Shown here in pieces: positions 1 to 49,043 of a stretch of 64,000 bases of DNA (position 1 is the stretch's first letter; every line of letters begins with the position of its first letter). This DNA comes from Pomphorhynchus laevis (lineage: Eukaryota; Acanthocephala; Palaeacanthocephala; Echinorhynchida; Pomphorhynchidae), in contig WNNJ02002762.1 in NCBI GenBank assembly GCA_012934845.2, positions 1-64,000 on the forward strand. Direction: 5' to 3'. The translations under genes and the position numbers were made by a program. The notes below the pieces were generated by a model that saw only the letters and a list, made by a program, of their open reading frames with translations, was not told the DNA's origin and made no database searches.

Positions 1-977
1 GCTCATGTGCCACATTAAGCATTGGTTCTTGAAAATCGCGATAAATTATCTGTCGAACATTATATCCGTTCGGTAAACTCTCAAGGTTAATCAGGGCTCT
101 ATCATGGTTTCTCGTAATTTCCTGTATAGTTGTAGGATTACGAATCATTTCCATTGTTTGACGCATTAAATCCGGATTGTTAACGAATTGTGAAACCTCG
201 TGGTTCTGCTCCCTCGCTCTTTGCATTTGTGGATTCTTAAGCTTAATTGAACTAAGCAATGCAGGATTACTCATAAGTCCTTGAGTCAAATTATTACTTA
301 GAAGATTTTGAATTGCATGTGGATTAGTCTGAATAGTGCCAAAAATATTTTGTTGTATTTCAGTAAAATTTGAATTTCCAAATGGAAGGCTCGAAAATGA
401 TGCAAGTGGTAATCTGGATAATGTTGCAGTTCCATCGGTATGTTGATCAATATTCGGTTGATGCGATATCAACCCCTCCTTAATTGTTGGTGATTGCTGA
501 AGTGACAAAGAAGCATTATTTGATTGTTTAGATGTTGAGGGATATGCCGAAGGTAGTCGTGGAGACATGAGTTGCAGGACAGGCATGTCAACCTCAGAAT
601 GGTCGCCTTTGACGACGGAAGCTGACCGAATATTGGAGTCATCAACTACCTCAACTGACTGGGCCTCGGGCTGTGCAAGGTTGCTCATAGAAAATAGTCG
701 CGGAGATGGGTCGTCACAATATTCAAGACTTTTCTCTGGTAAGGGTTGGCCCATTTCGTCAAGACTTTTGAGGATCGCTTTTGCATTTCCTCTCATCAGT
801 GCGACGGACACGCGCTGAAATAACTGACCCGCTGTGCTGCAATACGGGGTACCGTTTCTACATGACATAGAACGAGCAATGAAACGAATTAGCTTTTCCC
901 CTTGTGGGTTCCATCCTCCGTAAGTTTCAACAACTGTGCCGTAAAACTGTATCCATTCTCTTCCAATTTGCGTTTAT
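1..977 (-). CDS. LINE-ubiquilin fused reading frame, copy A (5'-truncated, runs off window)
   Basis: Read on the minus strand, one frame stays open from about 970 to the window edge. The first part (about 934 to 730) is the C-terminal tail of a restriction-like-endonuclease LINE: VETYGGWNP, then STAGQLFQRVSVAL and RGNAKAIL. Without a stop it continues through a Ser/Gln-rich linker into a ubiquilin-like sequence: FSSLPFGNSNFTEIQ, MSNPALLSS, NPDLMRQTMEMIRNP, DRALINLESLPNGYN and RDFQEPMLNVAHE. Those are hallmark strings of the ubiquilin STI1 region, a proteasome-shuttle and chaperone family. The N-terminal UBL domain is absent, and the UBA lies beyond the window. There are no introns, so the ubiquilin part derives from mRNA. 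At about 977 homology to copy B stops abruptly in AT-rich DNA, like a LINE 5' truncation. Whether it is expressed is unknown. Confidence 0.8.
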
Positions 978-1756
978 ATTTTATATTGTTATATAAAATT
1001 TTATAAAATTTAAATAAAGTTAAAATTTAAAATTTAAATTGAAAAATTTAAATTTTAAATATGTTAAACAAAATATTAAACTACTAATCTCGTACAAAAG
1101 TGGAATGAGTATTTCGCAAAATAAGTATTCGTGTTATAATAATTGGTTAGTATACAATTGATTTAAATAACTTATCCATAATTATTTAACAAAACCTAAT
1201 CAAACCTGAAACTAAAATAACATAATGTTTATACATTTTATATTTGGAATTTTGGAGCAGGATCAATCAAAATACTGATTTATTTTTATATTTAGCTAGC
1301 TGCTGTTTGCATCTGCAGCAACAAAACAGACAATGTGCTCCTCAATTGTACTTTTCTGTGTAACTGGTTAAATATAGAAATAAATTTGTTTGTTGATAAA
1401 ATTCTAAATTTAAAAAATGAAAATCAATCAAAAATGAAAATCGACAAGATCAATTATTTTTAATGAATTCATTTTAAACTCAATTTTCCACTCGGTAGTG
1501 TATAGGTACTAGTACATAGTAGTGTAGAGTATATCTTGCTGAGAAGACAATAATGTAAAGAAACGACCTTCCTATTAAACTAACGATGATAATACTGACG
1601 ATAATCAGTGAAATACTATAAATACTGCTGTTTACTAAACAAATTAAATTGCATTTTCTCGAATTGGTGATCTCTTTAAATTGAAAATAATAGGGAAGCT
1701 TTTGTGTATCGAGTGTTCTGCGTCATAATATTACAAACAAAACATTGAACACTTAC
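978..1756. other. AT-rich intronic DNA, no gene seen
   Basis: This stretch separates copy A from the last visible PRMT3 exon. I looked on the minus strand for the final PRMT3 exon and found no plausible continuation, so that exon probably lies outside the window. Confidence 0.5.
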
Positions 1757-39321
<37,565 letters not shown>

Positions 39322-39591
39322 AATAGCAAAGATAATTTTAAATCGAAAATACCAAACTACGAGATTTATTTTTTCAATTAAAACTATAGTACCTTCTTAC
39401 TTTAGAAAAAACACCGATTTAATCTAATTGTACGGCCATAAAGAGAGAAATTTATTTTGAGTGGAAAATGAGTGGCAACGGCGCACATACAAGCAGACAA
39501 TGAATAATAAAAAGTTATCAAATTGATAAAAAAAATAATTTTGCAGATGAATTCAGTGTGTTCGTCGAGTCCGTTCGATCATTTTGTTTGT
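39322..39591. other. Region upstream of PRMT3 exon 1
   Basis: This is the only non-repetitive sequence before the next LINE, so any PRMT3 promoter should lie here or within the LINE. No TATA box or initiator could be assigned with confidence. Confidence 0.3.
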
Positions 39592-42500
39592 AAAAAAAGA
39601 TTTATTTTAACGTGGCAAATGCGTGCCAGCGCACGCTTACATGACCACTACAAAACAGAAATGAAAATCATGTGTCGAGGTGTGAACAGAGGAGGTGTTT
39701 CAATGTGATAAAGGAGGGAGCGCGGCGGACGTCGAGAGGGAGTTGATTCCAGGCCAGTGAGGCGACGACGAGGAAGGATCGAAGACCGTAGTTGTTGGAG
39801 TAATTAGGAACGTGGAGTAAGATGGTATGACAAGAACGCAGCGATAGCAAGATAAAGCGAGTGTCGTCTAAGGAAGGTTGATAAACGATGGTGAGACGAC
39901 AGCGATGAGACGAAAAGTTACGAGAAGAAGACGGAGTTTGATCCGGATGTGGGTGGTGGGCCAGGAGAGTTAGGCAAAAACTGGGAATATGTGGTCGAAG
40001 CAACGGAGACGAAAGAGGACTCAAACGGCGGTGTTGATTATTCGTTGTAGGGAGTATGATTATGAATTTTGGAGAATTGGCGAAAAGGCTAAGGCAGTAA
40101 TCGATTTTAGTTAAAAAAGCGATGAAAGAAGAGACATACAAGAACGGAAGTCGATAAGGGGGCGGATACGGCGGATGTCACGAAGAATTAAGTTAGACGA
40201 GCGGACCTTGTCACGGACGAAGGGTTTAAGGGAAAGGTGATCATCGAAATGGAATCCTAAGAAAGTGAGATTGTGTACTATGGGGATGATCGATTAGGCA
40301 AAAGATAGAGTGGGAGAATATATATTTGGTTTACGAAGTAGGATCCACATTATTTTGGACTTGTCGGGGTTTAGAACGAGATGGAAATTGGAGAGACGTT
40401 TGTAAATAGAAGAAAGACAGTTGGAGGCAGAAATGCCGATATCGTGTATCCGATGTGCGGGTGCATGAGCATAGATGAGAATATTATCGGCGTATTGCAT
40501 GAAGTTAAAGGAAAAAGGTTTGATAAATAGAGAGAGATTGCCCAGCAGAAGAGAGAAAAGCAGAGGACCTAGGACTAAACCTTGTGAGACCCCGCAAAAA
40601 GTAGGGATGGGAGGAGAGGAGAGCCTTGTCTCGAGAAATGAGTAAGTCGCTGTAAACTTTTATGCATGCGATTTCTGTCGAGTGATTAGAGCGGAAAGCG
40701 GATTGGAAAGGAGGGTACAGATTGGATGAGGAGAGATAAGCGTTGATTTGTATAAAGATGAGGCATTCTAAGAGCTTTGAAAGAGTAGGGAGTAGTGAAA
40801 TGGCAATATCTAGAAGAAAGGGAGGGGTCGAGAGATTATTTCTTAAGGAGGGGACGAACGATTGCGGATTTCCAGTGTGAAGGGAAGATACAACTGCAAA
40901 TGGACGAGTTAAACAAGGTTGTGAGAAATGGGGATATCGATGAGCATATAGATTTTAATATGTGAGTAGGCAGGGGATCGGCAGGTGAGGTTTTGTTGGG
41001 CAAGGACATGAGGACAGATGATACTTCTGTAGGTGAGACAGGGATAATATAAAAGAGTTCCGAAAAGATGATGCTAGGTGGGGCAAAGTGTGATAGGATG
41101 GAGACCGGGGTGTGAGAGAGCAACGTGGATACTTTAGTCTAGAGAAATGACGAATAATCATGGGCATTTATGTTGCATAGCGAAGAGGAACGAGCAAGGA
41201 TTGAGGTAAACGTATGCCAGTGTCTTAGAGTTAAATGAAGTGTTGATTTTATGCTGCCAGAAGGAGTTGCATTTAGTACGTAGTAGGTTGAGATGAGACC
41301 GGCGAAGAGCAAGATAGGAATCAGGGAAAGACGGAGTGAACGAACGGAAATCACATCTGAGAGAGCAGTAATAGACTCGAAAAGCATGGCGGAGTCGACG
41401 CTTTGAGTAGGCATTGGATGTCAAACCATGGGGCACGATGCAAGCAACGGTGTGGGTGAGACTTGAAGGGCAAGAGAAGATCGAGAGTGAATGTGAGTTC
41501 AGAGTCGAAAAGAAAGGCGAGATCGTGAGGAGATGATTTTGTTATTGTGGGATAGAATAGAGACGATTTGAGTAAGGCAGAGCGGAGAAGGGAGAGGTCA
41601 AAAGTTCTCCAAGGGCGACACAGCATTTTAGATGTGTGAGGAGGGGTGTGGTTGTAATTGAAATTATGGGTGACGAGAAAGTTATCGGATAGACCAGGAT
41701 CAGAGATGGACAGTGAGGTGTAGGCAGCAAAATGATCGGGGACAGCGATGATGTCGAGTGCCCCACTAAGGATATGTGTGAGGCAGTGTAGATGGGTTTG
41801 TAGTTATAGTAGAATAGAATGTTGATGAAGTGGATGGACTCGGTGGAAGAGGAGCAGTCGAGTGAAGGGATTGAGGACAAAGAACAATGAGAAAGGAAGT
41901 CAGCGAGTTTGGTAAAAAATAAGAAGGTAGGAGCTGATGAACCAGGGCGGTATACAATGGCGAGATCTTGAGTGATCGGGTTAGAATAACGACAAGTGAG
42001 CAATACAAAAGAGCAAGAACTGAAAGGGGAATTAATTTTGCGAAGAGACGCGGGGTGACGCGCGAATGCGACGATGCCGCCATGATTAAAGAATTTAGAA
42101 GGGCATGAGCTGAGGGGGCGGGCGAATTCGACTAGGGAGCAACCGGCAGAGAACAGACGGCGAATGGAAAGGTCGTCGGAATTTAAGTGACAGGATTCGG
42201 TGAGGCAGAAGAGATCGATGGATTGCTTGGTGAATAGGTTGAGGATAAGATCGAATTTATTGAGAATATATCTAGTGTTGAGGAGACCGAGGCGAAACCG
42301 TGTGTTGTGGCGAAAGAGTCTAGTGGAGAAGACACATAGGAGAGATGAAGCGCCATCGAATTTTTGGACGGGTGTGGACAACTTGAAAATTTCCGTCTAT
42401 GTTTCGGATGGAGAGTGATGTTTCGCCGTTTTCCTCGCGACGGCATTTTTCGATGCGGGCAGAAGAGAGTTGATCGATTTCAGAAGGGGCGCGATCGTGG

Positions 42501-43370
42501 AAAATTCGGGTGGTTGAAGATGACATGAGTTTATATCGTTAAGAGAGGACAGTAGACGCGTGAGAGCAATGCTTGAAAACAATTTTTTGGAGAGAGGGCT
42601 GGGAAGGATTGGATTGAGAAGATTTGATTAGACGGATGAATGCGACAGGAGAAATGTCCTTGAAAAAAATTTCCTTTATCCGCAGGAACAATAGACGAAA
42701 GGATAGATCTGAAGGCGGAAACACCGTGGTCGAGACGTGCTTGTAGAGATAAGGAGTTGGTAGGAGTTGCGTCATTAGTGGCAATGACGCAACGATCACG
42801 AGAAGGACAGCGCTTCCGTAAAGGAGGACGACTGACGTGAGTGGGTGAGATCATGATAGAAGAGCTGGCAGTTGATGATTTAGAGGGATTTGGTTTGACG
42901 ACGGGAGACATAGAGGATAATGACAATAAAGAGGGTGGCCTGCGATGTGAGGAAAGGTTATGAGTGGAAGGATAGTGGAGGTTGGTAGTTGTGATTTTGA
43001 TTAATTGATGCAAGTTATTGAGAAACGAGACGGAAAGCATGGGACGGGGGATGTCGGGGAGTGAAGATGACAAGGAATGGGAAGTGTATATGGTGACAGG
43101 GTCGATGGGTGGAGAAAGGACATTAGAAACGAAGGGGGTAGTTTGAGTTGACGTGTTGGATGTTGATATGTGCTTTTTGGAAAGGTTGCAGATTAGTTTG
43201 TTGGCACAAAAACCACATATGAAGTCTTCTTTAGCCTTATTCTTGTGTCAGGCGATTGTTGTCCAGACGCTGCAGTCGTGTATCGAGCACTGTACTTGCA
43301 GTTGTCCATAGTTGGTGTCGGTCTTAGTTGTTTTCTTACGTCCTCCCATTAAGTCTAAAAATTCTGCAAG
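39592..43370 (-). mobile_element. APE-type LINE copy with ORF1 and ORF2 remnants
   Basis: Minus strand: ORF1 begins MGGRKKTTKTDTNYGQLQVQ near 43347 with a Cys-rich PHD-like motif (SIHDCSVW...FICGFC) and continues to about 42400. ORF2 fragments follow (42381-41542 with LLNTRYILNKFD and LFCLTES; 41123-40836; 40500-40294 MQYADNILIYAH; 40141-39668). The 3' end carries GCGTGCGCTGGCACGCATTTGCCACG then AATAAATC. There are many frame breaks and a deletion near the RT motif B region at about 40.62 kb. Tandem repeats abut the 5' end. Confidence 0.85.
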
Positions 43371-43371
43371 A

Positions 43372-43512
43372 GGTGCGAGCGGAACTGGATTGATCTGGAA
43401 CTGTATTGATCTGGAACTAGATTGATCTAAAACTGGATTGATCTGGAACTGGATTGATCTGGAACTGAATTGATTTGGAACTAGATTGATCTGGAACTGG
43501 ATTGATTGTAAA
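43372..43512. repeat. 16-bp tandem repeat
   Basis: About eight copies of a GATCTGGAACTGGATT unit with point variation, immediately upstream of the LINE ORF1 start. In position it behaves like tandem promoter units of a LINE 5' UTR. Confidence 0.85.
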
Positions 43513-43514
43513 AG

Positions 43515-43815
43515 TCGATCATTCAATATGTTCGTTCAGTCTGTTAGTTCCATCCTTTAGTTCAGCCATTCGTTCAGCCTATTCGTTCAATTCGTTCGTT
43601 CGATATGTTCGTTCAGAACGTTCGTTCAGTCCGTCCAGTCTGCTCGCTCAATCCGTTCGTTTAGTCCGTTCGTTCAGTTTGTTTGTTCAATCCGTTTAGT
43701 CCGTTCGATCATGCTGTTCGTTTAATCCGCTCGTTCAGTTCCTACGTTCAATCCGTTGTTCAGTCTACTCGTTAAGTCCGTTCGTTCAGTCCGTTCGTTT
43801 CGTTCAACTGATACA
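43515..43815. repeat. GTTCGTTCAGTCC minisatellite
   Basis: Degenerate units of GTTCGTTCAGTCC and TCCGTTCGTTCAG run for about 300 bp. The short ORFs here are artefacts of the repeat. It directly follows the 16-bp array. Confidence 0.9.
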
Positions 43816-44544
43816 CATATTGTTTATACTCCACTCCTACTTTTTCAGCGCTGCCTTGAGATCGGACATGGCGGAGTTAGATCAAATATATGCAATACTT
43901 TTTTTTGGGACAAGGAGAAAAATATATTTTTGATCATAGGTCATAACCAAAAAAATTGATTTAATGAATATAAACAGCCAAATATTATTATAACATGCAA
44001 AGAAAGATTTATTTTTACGTGGCAAATGCGCACTGGCGTACGCTCATGACCACAACAACAAAAAACAAAAATCTAAATCATGTATCGAGGAGGTGGGAAC
44101 GAAGGCGCTATCATCATGTGTCAAGGAGGCGACATGCAAGACTATAGTATGTAGCTGTTTTGTCTGCTCACTGTTAAACTAATTTTATGTCAACAAAATC
44201 TTAATCCGGATACATGATATTGAATTTATAATCTGTGCAAAGCCATGTAATTAGCGTTTTCCTAAAGTGCACTCTATTTAATATTATTATACATTCAACA
44301 ACTATACGATATAACGTATCTTCTCGTCCTATACGATATAATGTATAGGACGAGAAGATAACAAAGAGAAGCAAATCGACTTTTTTCATTAATCGACTAA
44401 AACAACAAACTTACACTACACCTTTAAAAATTACAATTCCCAAGCAAATATCACATTTGGTTAAAAAATTACAATTCTGAAGCAAATATCACATTTGGTT
44501 TAACGTATGGTTCGCGGACAACCATCAGATAAGCACTTATGTTA
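43816..44544. other. Spacer with a LINE 3'-end fragment
   Basis: At about 44008-44130 (minus) there is an isolated LINE 3' terminus (ACGTGGCAAATGCGCACTGG and following) without any coding part. The rest is AT-rich, with a small inverted repeat around TATACGATATAA at 44305-44345. Confidence 0.55.
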
Positions 44545-44619
44545 AAGATTTATTTTTTTAACGTGGCAAATGCGTGCCAGCGCACGCTTACATGACCACA
44601 ACAAAAACAAAACTGTGAA

Positions 44620-47516
44620 TCAGGCGTCGAGAAGGTGTGAACGGAGGAGGTGTTTGAATGTGATAAAAGAGGGAGCGCGGCGGACGTCGAGAGGGAGTTG
44701 ATTCCAGGCGAGTGAAGCGGCGACGAGGAAGGATCGGAGACCGTAGTTGTTGGAGTAATTAGGAACGTGGAGTAAGAGGGTGTGACAGGAACGAAGCGAT
44801 AGCGAGGTGGGGCGAGTATCGTCTAAGAAAGGAAGGTTGATGAACGATGGGGAGCCGACAGCGATGAGACGAAAAGTAATGAGAAGAAGGCGGAGTTTGA
44901 TGCGGATGTGGATGGTGGGCCAGGAGAGTTGGGCAAAATATGTGGATGTGTGGTCGAAGCGACGGAGGCGAAAGAGCACTCGAACGGCGGTGTTGATTAT
45001 TCGTTGTAGGGGTAGGATGATGGATTTTGGAGAATTGGCGAAAAGGCTAAGGCAGTAATCGATTTTAGGGAAAAGAAGCGATGAAAGAAGAGACATACAA
45101 GAACGGAAGTCGATAAGGGGGCGGATACGGCGGATGTCACGAAGAATTAAGTTAGACGAGCGGACCTTGTCACGGACGAAGGGTTTAAGGGAAAGGTGAT
45201 CATCGAAATGGAAGCCTAAGAAAGTGAGATTGTGGACTACAGGGATGATCGATGAGGCAAAAGATACAATGGGAGGAGATATGCTTGGTTTACGGGGAAG
45301 GATCCACATTATTTTGGACTTTTCGGGGTTTAGAACGAGATGGAGATTGGAGAGACGCTTGTAGATAGAAGAGAGACAGTTGGAGGCAGAAATGGCGATA
45401 TCGTGTATGCGATGTGCGGGTGCATGAGCATAGATTAGAATGTCATCGGCGTATTGCATGACGTTAAAGGAGTAAGGTTTGATAAATGGAGAGAGATCGC
45501 CAAGCAAAAGAGAGAATAGCAGGGGACCTAGGACTGAACCTTGTGGAACCCCGCAAAAAATAGGGATGGGAGGGGAGGATGATGAATTAGAACAGACGCG
45601 AAAGGAACGGTCGGATAGATATGAGGCGAACCAAGCTACGGAGGAGGAAGAAAAGCCGTAATCATAACGAAGGCGAGAAAGGAGGACGAAGTGGTCGACA
45701 ATGTCGAATGCGGAGGAGAGGTCCAGGGAGATGAGAACACTATATAGAGCCTTGTCTCGAGAAATGAGTAAGTCGTTGTACACTTTTATGCATGCGATTT
45801 CTGTCGAGTGATTAGAGCGGAAAGCGGATTGGAAAGGAGGGTACAGATTGGATGAGGAGAGATAAGCGTTGATTTGTATTAAGATGAGGCGTTCTAAGAG
45901 CTTAGAAAGAGTAGGGAGTAGTGAAATGGGGCGATAGCTGGAAGGAAGGGAGGGGTCGAGCGATTGTTTCTTAAGGAGGGGACGAACGATTGCGGATTTC
46001 CAGTGTGAAGGGAAGATACGACTGCGGATGGACGAGTTAAACAAGGTTGTGAGAAATGGGGATATCGATGAGCATATAGATTTAATATGTGGGTAGGCAG
46101 GGGATCGGCAGGTGAGGTTTTGTTGGGCAAGGACATGAGGACAGATGATACTTCTGTAGGTGATACAGGGAGAAGATGAAAGAGTTCCGGAAGGATGAGA
46201 GTAGACTGGGCAGAGTGGAATAGGATGGAGACCGGGGTGTGAGAGAGCAGCGTGGATACTTTAGTCTGGAGAAATGACGAATAATCATTAGCATTGATGT
46301 TGCAAGGCGTAGAGGAACGAGCCAGGATTGAGTTAAAAGTATGCCAGAGAGTCTTAGAGTTGAATGAAGTGATGATTTTATGCTGCCAGAAGGAGTTGCA
46401 TTTGGTACGTAGTAGGTTGAGATGAGACCGGCGAAGAGCAAGATAGGAATCACGGAAAGACGGAGTGATCGAGCGGAAATCGCGTCTGAGAGAGCGGTGA
46501 TAGACTCGAAAAGCATGGCGGAGTCGACGCTTTGAGAGTAGGCATTGGATGTCAAACCATGGGGCACGGTGCAAGCGACGGTGTGGGTGAGACTTGAAGG
46601 GCAAGAGAATATCGAGAGTGGATGTGAGTTCAGAGTCGAAAAGAAAGGCGAGATCGTGAGGAGATGAATATGTTATTGTGGGTAATGATAGAGACGATTT
46701 GAGTAAGGCAGAGCGGAGAAGGGAAAGGTCAAGATTTCTCCAAGGGCGACGTAGGATTGTAGGTGTGTGAGGAGGGGTGTGGTTGCGAGCGAGATCAAGG
46801 GTGATAAGAAAGTGATCGGATAGACCAGGATCAGAGATGGACAGTGAGGTGTGGGCAGCAAAATGATCGGGGACAGCGATGATGTCGAGTGCCCCGCCAA
46901 GTATATGTGTGGGGGCAGTGGAGATTAGTTTGTAATTGTAGTTGGATAGAATGTTGATGAAGCGGATGGAATCTGTGGAAGAGGGGCGGTCTAGGCGGAT
47001 ATTGAAGTCACCTAGAACGAGTGAAGGGATTGAGGACAAAGAACAATGAGAAAGGAGGTCAGCGAGTTCGGTAAAAAATAAGGCTGTAGGAGCTGATGAA
47101 CCAGGACGGTATACAATGGCGAGATCTAGAGTGATCGAGTTAGAATAACGACAAGTGAGCAATTCAAAAGAGCAAGGACTGAAAGGGGGATTGATTTTGC
47201 GAAGAGACGCTGGGTGACGCGCGAATGCGACGATGCCGCCATGATTAGAGGATTTAGAAGGGCATGAGCTGAGGGGGCGGGCGGATTCGACTAGGGAGCA
47301 ACCGGCAGAGAGCAGACGGCGAATGGAAAGGTCGTCGGAATCTGAGTGCCAGGATTCGGTGAGGCAGAAGAGATCGATGGATTGCTTGGTGAATAGGTTG
47401 ATGATAAGATCGAATTTATTGAGAATATATCTAGTGTTGAGGAGACCGAGGCGGAAACCGTATGCTGTGTCGAAAGAGACTAGTGGAGAAGACACATAGG
47501 AGAGATGGAGCGCCAT
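44620..47516 (-). CDS. LINE ORF2: APE endonuclease and reverse transcriptase (one frame change)
   Basis: The first frame (47516-45894) gives an apurinic-like endonuclease: LLNTRYILNKFD, FCLTESWHSDSD, LAIVYRPGSSAP, LVLGDFNIRLDR and GLSDHFLITLD, with the family's Asn, Glu, Tyr, Asp-x-Asn and Ser-Asp-His residues intact. The second frame (46044-44620) gives the RT: LDLSSAFDIVDHF, FCGVPQGSVLGPLL, MQYADDILIYAH, ending SLAWNQLPLDVRRAPSF. Both active sites look whole. The switch of frame in the shared 45894-46044 stretch is the only clear break, so the element is one change from a complete ORF2. Confidence 0.85.
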
Positions 47517-48877
47517 CGAATTTTTGGACGGGTGTGGACAATTTGAAAATTTCCGTCTATGTTTCGGATGGCGAGTGAAGTTTCGCCGTTTTCCTCGCGA
47601 CGACGTTTTTCGATGCGGGCTGAAGAGATTTGAGCGATTTCGGAAGGGGCGCGATCGGGGAAAATTCGAGTGGTTGAAGATGACATGAGTTTGAATCGTT
47701 GAGAGAGGACAGAAGACGCGTGAGAGCGATGCTTGAAAACAATTTTTAGGAGAGGGGGCTGGGAAGGATTAGATTGAGAAGATTTGTTTAGACGGATGAA
47801 TGCGACTGGAGAAATGTCCTTGAAAAAGGATGGTTTATCCGCAGGAACAATAGACGAGAGGATGGATCTGAAGGCGGAAACATCGTGGTCCAGACGTGCT
47901 TGTGGGGATAAGGAGGTAGAAGGCGTGATATTAGTAACAATGACGCAACGATCGCGAGAAGCAAAGCGCTTCCGTAAAGGAGGACGACTGACGTGAGTAG
48001 TTGACATCACGATAGAAGAGCTGGCAGTTGATGATTTGGAGGGATTTGGTTTGACGACGGGAGACATAGAGGATAATGATAATAAAGCGGGTGGCAAGCG
48101 ATGTGAGGAAAGGTTATGAGTGGAAGGATAGTGGAGGCTGGTGGAGGTGATTTTAATTGATGGATGCAAGTTATTGAGAAACGAGACAGGAAGGACGGGA
48201 CGTGGGGTGTCGGGGAGTGAACATACATTAGTTGTAACAATTTGCGGCTCCGTCACTGTATCGGTAGATTTATCATAAACTTGACAAAATCCATCTTGCT
48301 GCGATACAATTTGAGGCTCCTTCAGATTATCTGATAATGGATTATCTGATGATGATGTAGAAACGCGATGAGGGGTAGAAATGTAAGGTGATTTATCTGA
48401 TACGACAAAAGAAATACTGGGTTGCAAATGGTCAATGACAGTAACATCAGAAGATTGAGCTGATTGATTGCGCAAAATTGAAGGATGTATAGTAATACCT
48501 GTAGAAGAGATGGGAGATTTGGCATTCTTAGAGGCAATCGAATGCGGGAGAATTGGGCATCGAGGTTGAGACTTATTACAATACGAAGAGGCATGTGTGG
48601 ACATCGCTGCATTGCCAGATAGTTTCAATATATTTGTCTTGAGACTCTCTATTTCACTCTTCATCGTATTTATCATCTTAGCCGAACAGTAGCCACAGTA
48701 GAATTCGTTGTCTGCAAGGCAAGATGCCTGGGATTCTGAAGTCCAAATACTTACCCACGTGTGACAATCATTGTTTGAGCAAAGGACTGGTTGTTCAGAT
48801 CCATTGGAAACATCTCTAACATCGGTGTTGGACGCAACATGGTTGGGAACTTGAGACTTTTGTTTTTTCCGACCCAT
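47480..48877 (-). CDS. LINE ORF1 with PHD-like zinc finger
   Basis: The 465-residue protein starts MGRKKQKSQVPN. Residues about 32-75 hold a Cys/His cluster, VLCSNNDCHTWV ... SCLADNEFYCGYCSAKM, in PHD-finger-like spacing. A predicted helical stretch follows (MKSEIESLKTNILKL), then a long Ser/Pro-rich region and a basic C-terminal part with RPPLRKRF and AIRNIDGNFQIVHTRPKIRW. CR1-clade ORF1 proteins often carry PHD fingers and bind RNA. The frame is unbroken and overlaps the start of ORF2, a common LINE arrangement for coupled translation. Confidence 0.8.
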   Translation of the reverse strand: MGRKKQKSQVPNHVASNTDVRDVSNGSEQPVLCSNNDCHTWVSIWTSESQASCLADNEFYCGYCSAKMINTMKSEIESLKTNILKLSGNAAMSTHASSYCNKSQPRCPILPHSIASKNAKSPISSTGITIHPSILRNQSAQSSDVTVIDHLQPSISFVVSDKSPYISTPHRVSTSSSDNPLSDNLKEPQIVSQQDGFCQVYDKSTDTVTEPQIVTTNVCSLPDTPRPVLPVSFLNNLHPSIKITSTSLHYPSTHNLSSHRLPPALLSLSSMSPVVKPNPSKSSTASSSIVMSTTHVSRPPLRKRFASRDRCVIVTNITPSTSLSPQARLDHDVSAFRSILSSIVPADKPSFFKDISPVAFIRLNKSSQSNPSQPPLLKIVFKHRSHASSVLSQRFKLMSSSTTRIFPDRAPSEIAQISSARIEKRRREENGETSLAIRNIDGNFQIVHTRPKIRWRSISPMCLLH

Positions 48878-48927
48878 TTGTATATAGTCGTTTGATTCGT
48901 GATTTTATTCTCCTCGTTGTATGTATA

Positions 48928-49012
48928 TTAGATTGTATGTTATTTATTGTAGATGACGGGAGATTGTATGTTATTTATTGTAGATGACGGCAGATGACGG
49001 GAGTCTGTTCCA
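48928..49012. repeat. Short tandem repeat at LINE 5' end
   Basis: Two copies of a 31-bp unit (GATTGTATGTTATTTATTGT plus AGATGACGG) and a partial third lie between the 44.5-49.0 kb LINE and the next element. Confidence 0.8.
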
Positions 49013-49043
49013 ACTGTTTATTACTCGATCTTGTGTATATTAA

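Larger units (their letters stand above)
44545..48985 (-). mobile_element. APE-type LINE, nearly intact copy with ORF1 and ORF2
   Basis: This is the best-preserved member of the family: ORF1 (48877-47480, 465 codons) overlaps ORF2 (from 47516) by about 37 bp, and ORF2 runs to 44620 with one frame change near 45.9-46.0 kb. The 3' UTR carries the GCGTGCGCTGGCACGC hairpin (GCGTGC/GCACGC) then CACGTTAAAAAAATAAATC. RT type and the APE domain place it in the CR1/L2 superclade. Few breaks suggest recent activity. Confidence 0.88.

Noticed and set aside
567-818. Plus-strand 83-codon frame opposite copy A
   Set aside because: It is the antisense shadow of the LINE-ubiquilin frame.
978-1756. Final PRMT3 exon
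   Set aside because: No minus-strand segment with the right entry phase and the expected beta-strand pattern was found.
43502-43699. A 65-codon frame rich in Ser, Phe and Val
   Set aside because: It is produced by the GTTCGTTCAGTCC minisatellite.
43372-43815. CRISPR-like array
   Set aside because: The repeats are tandem without unique spacers, and the context is a eukaryotic LINE.
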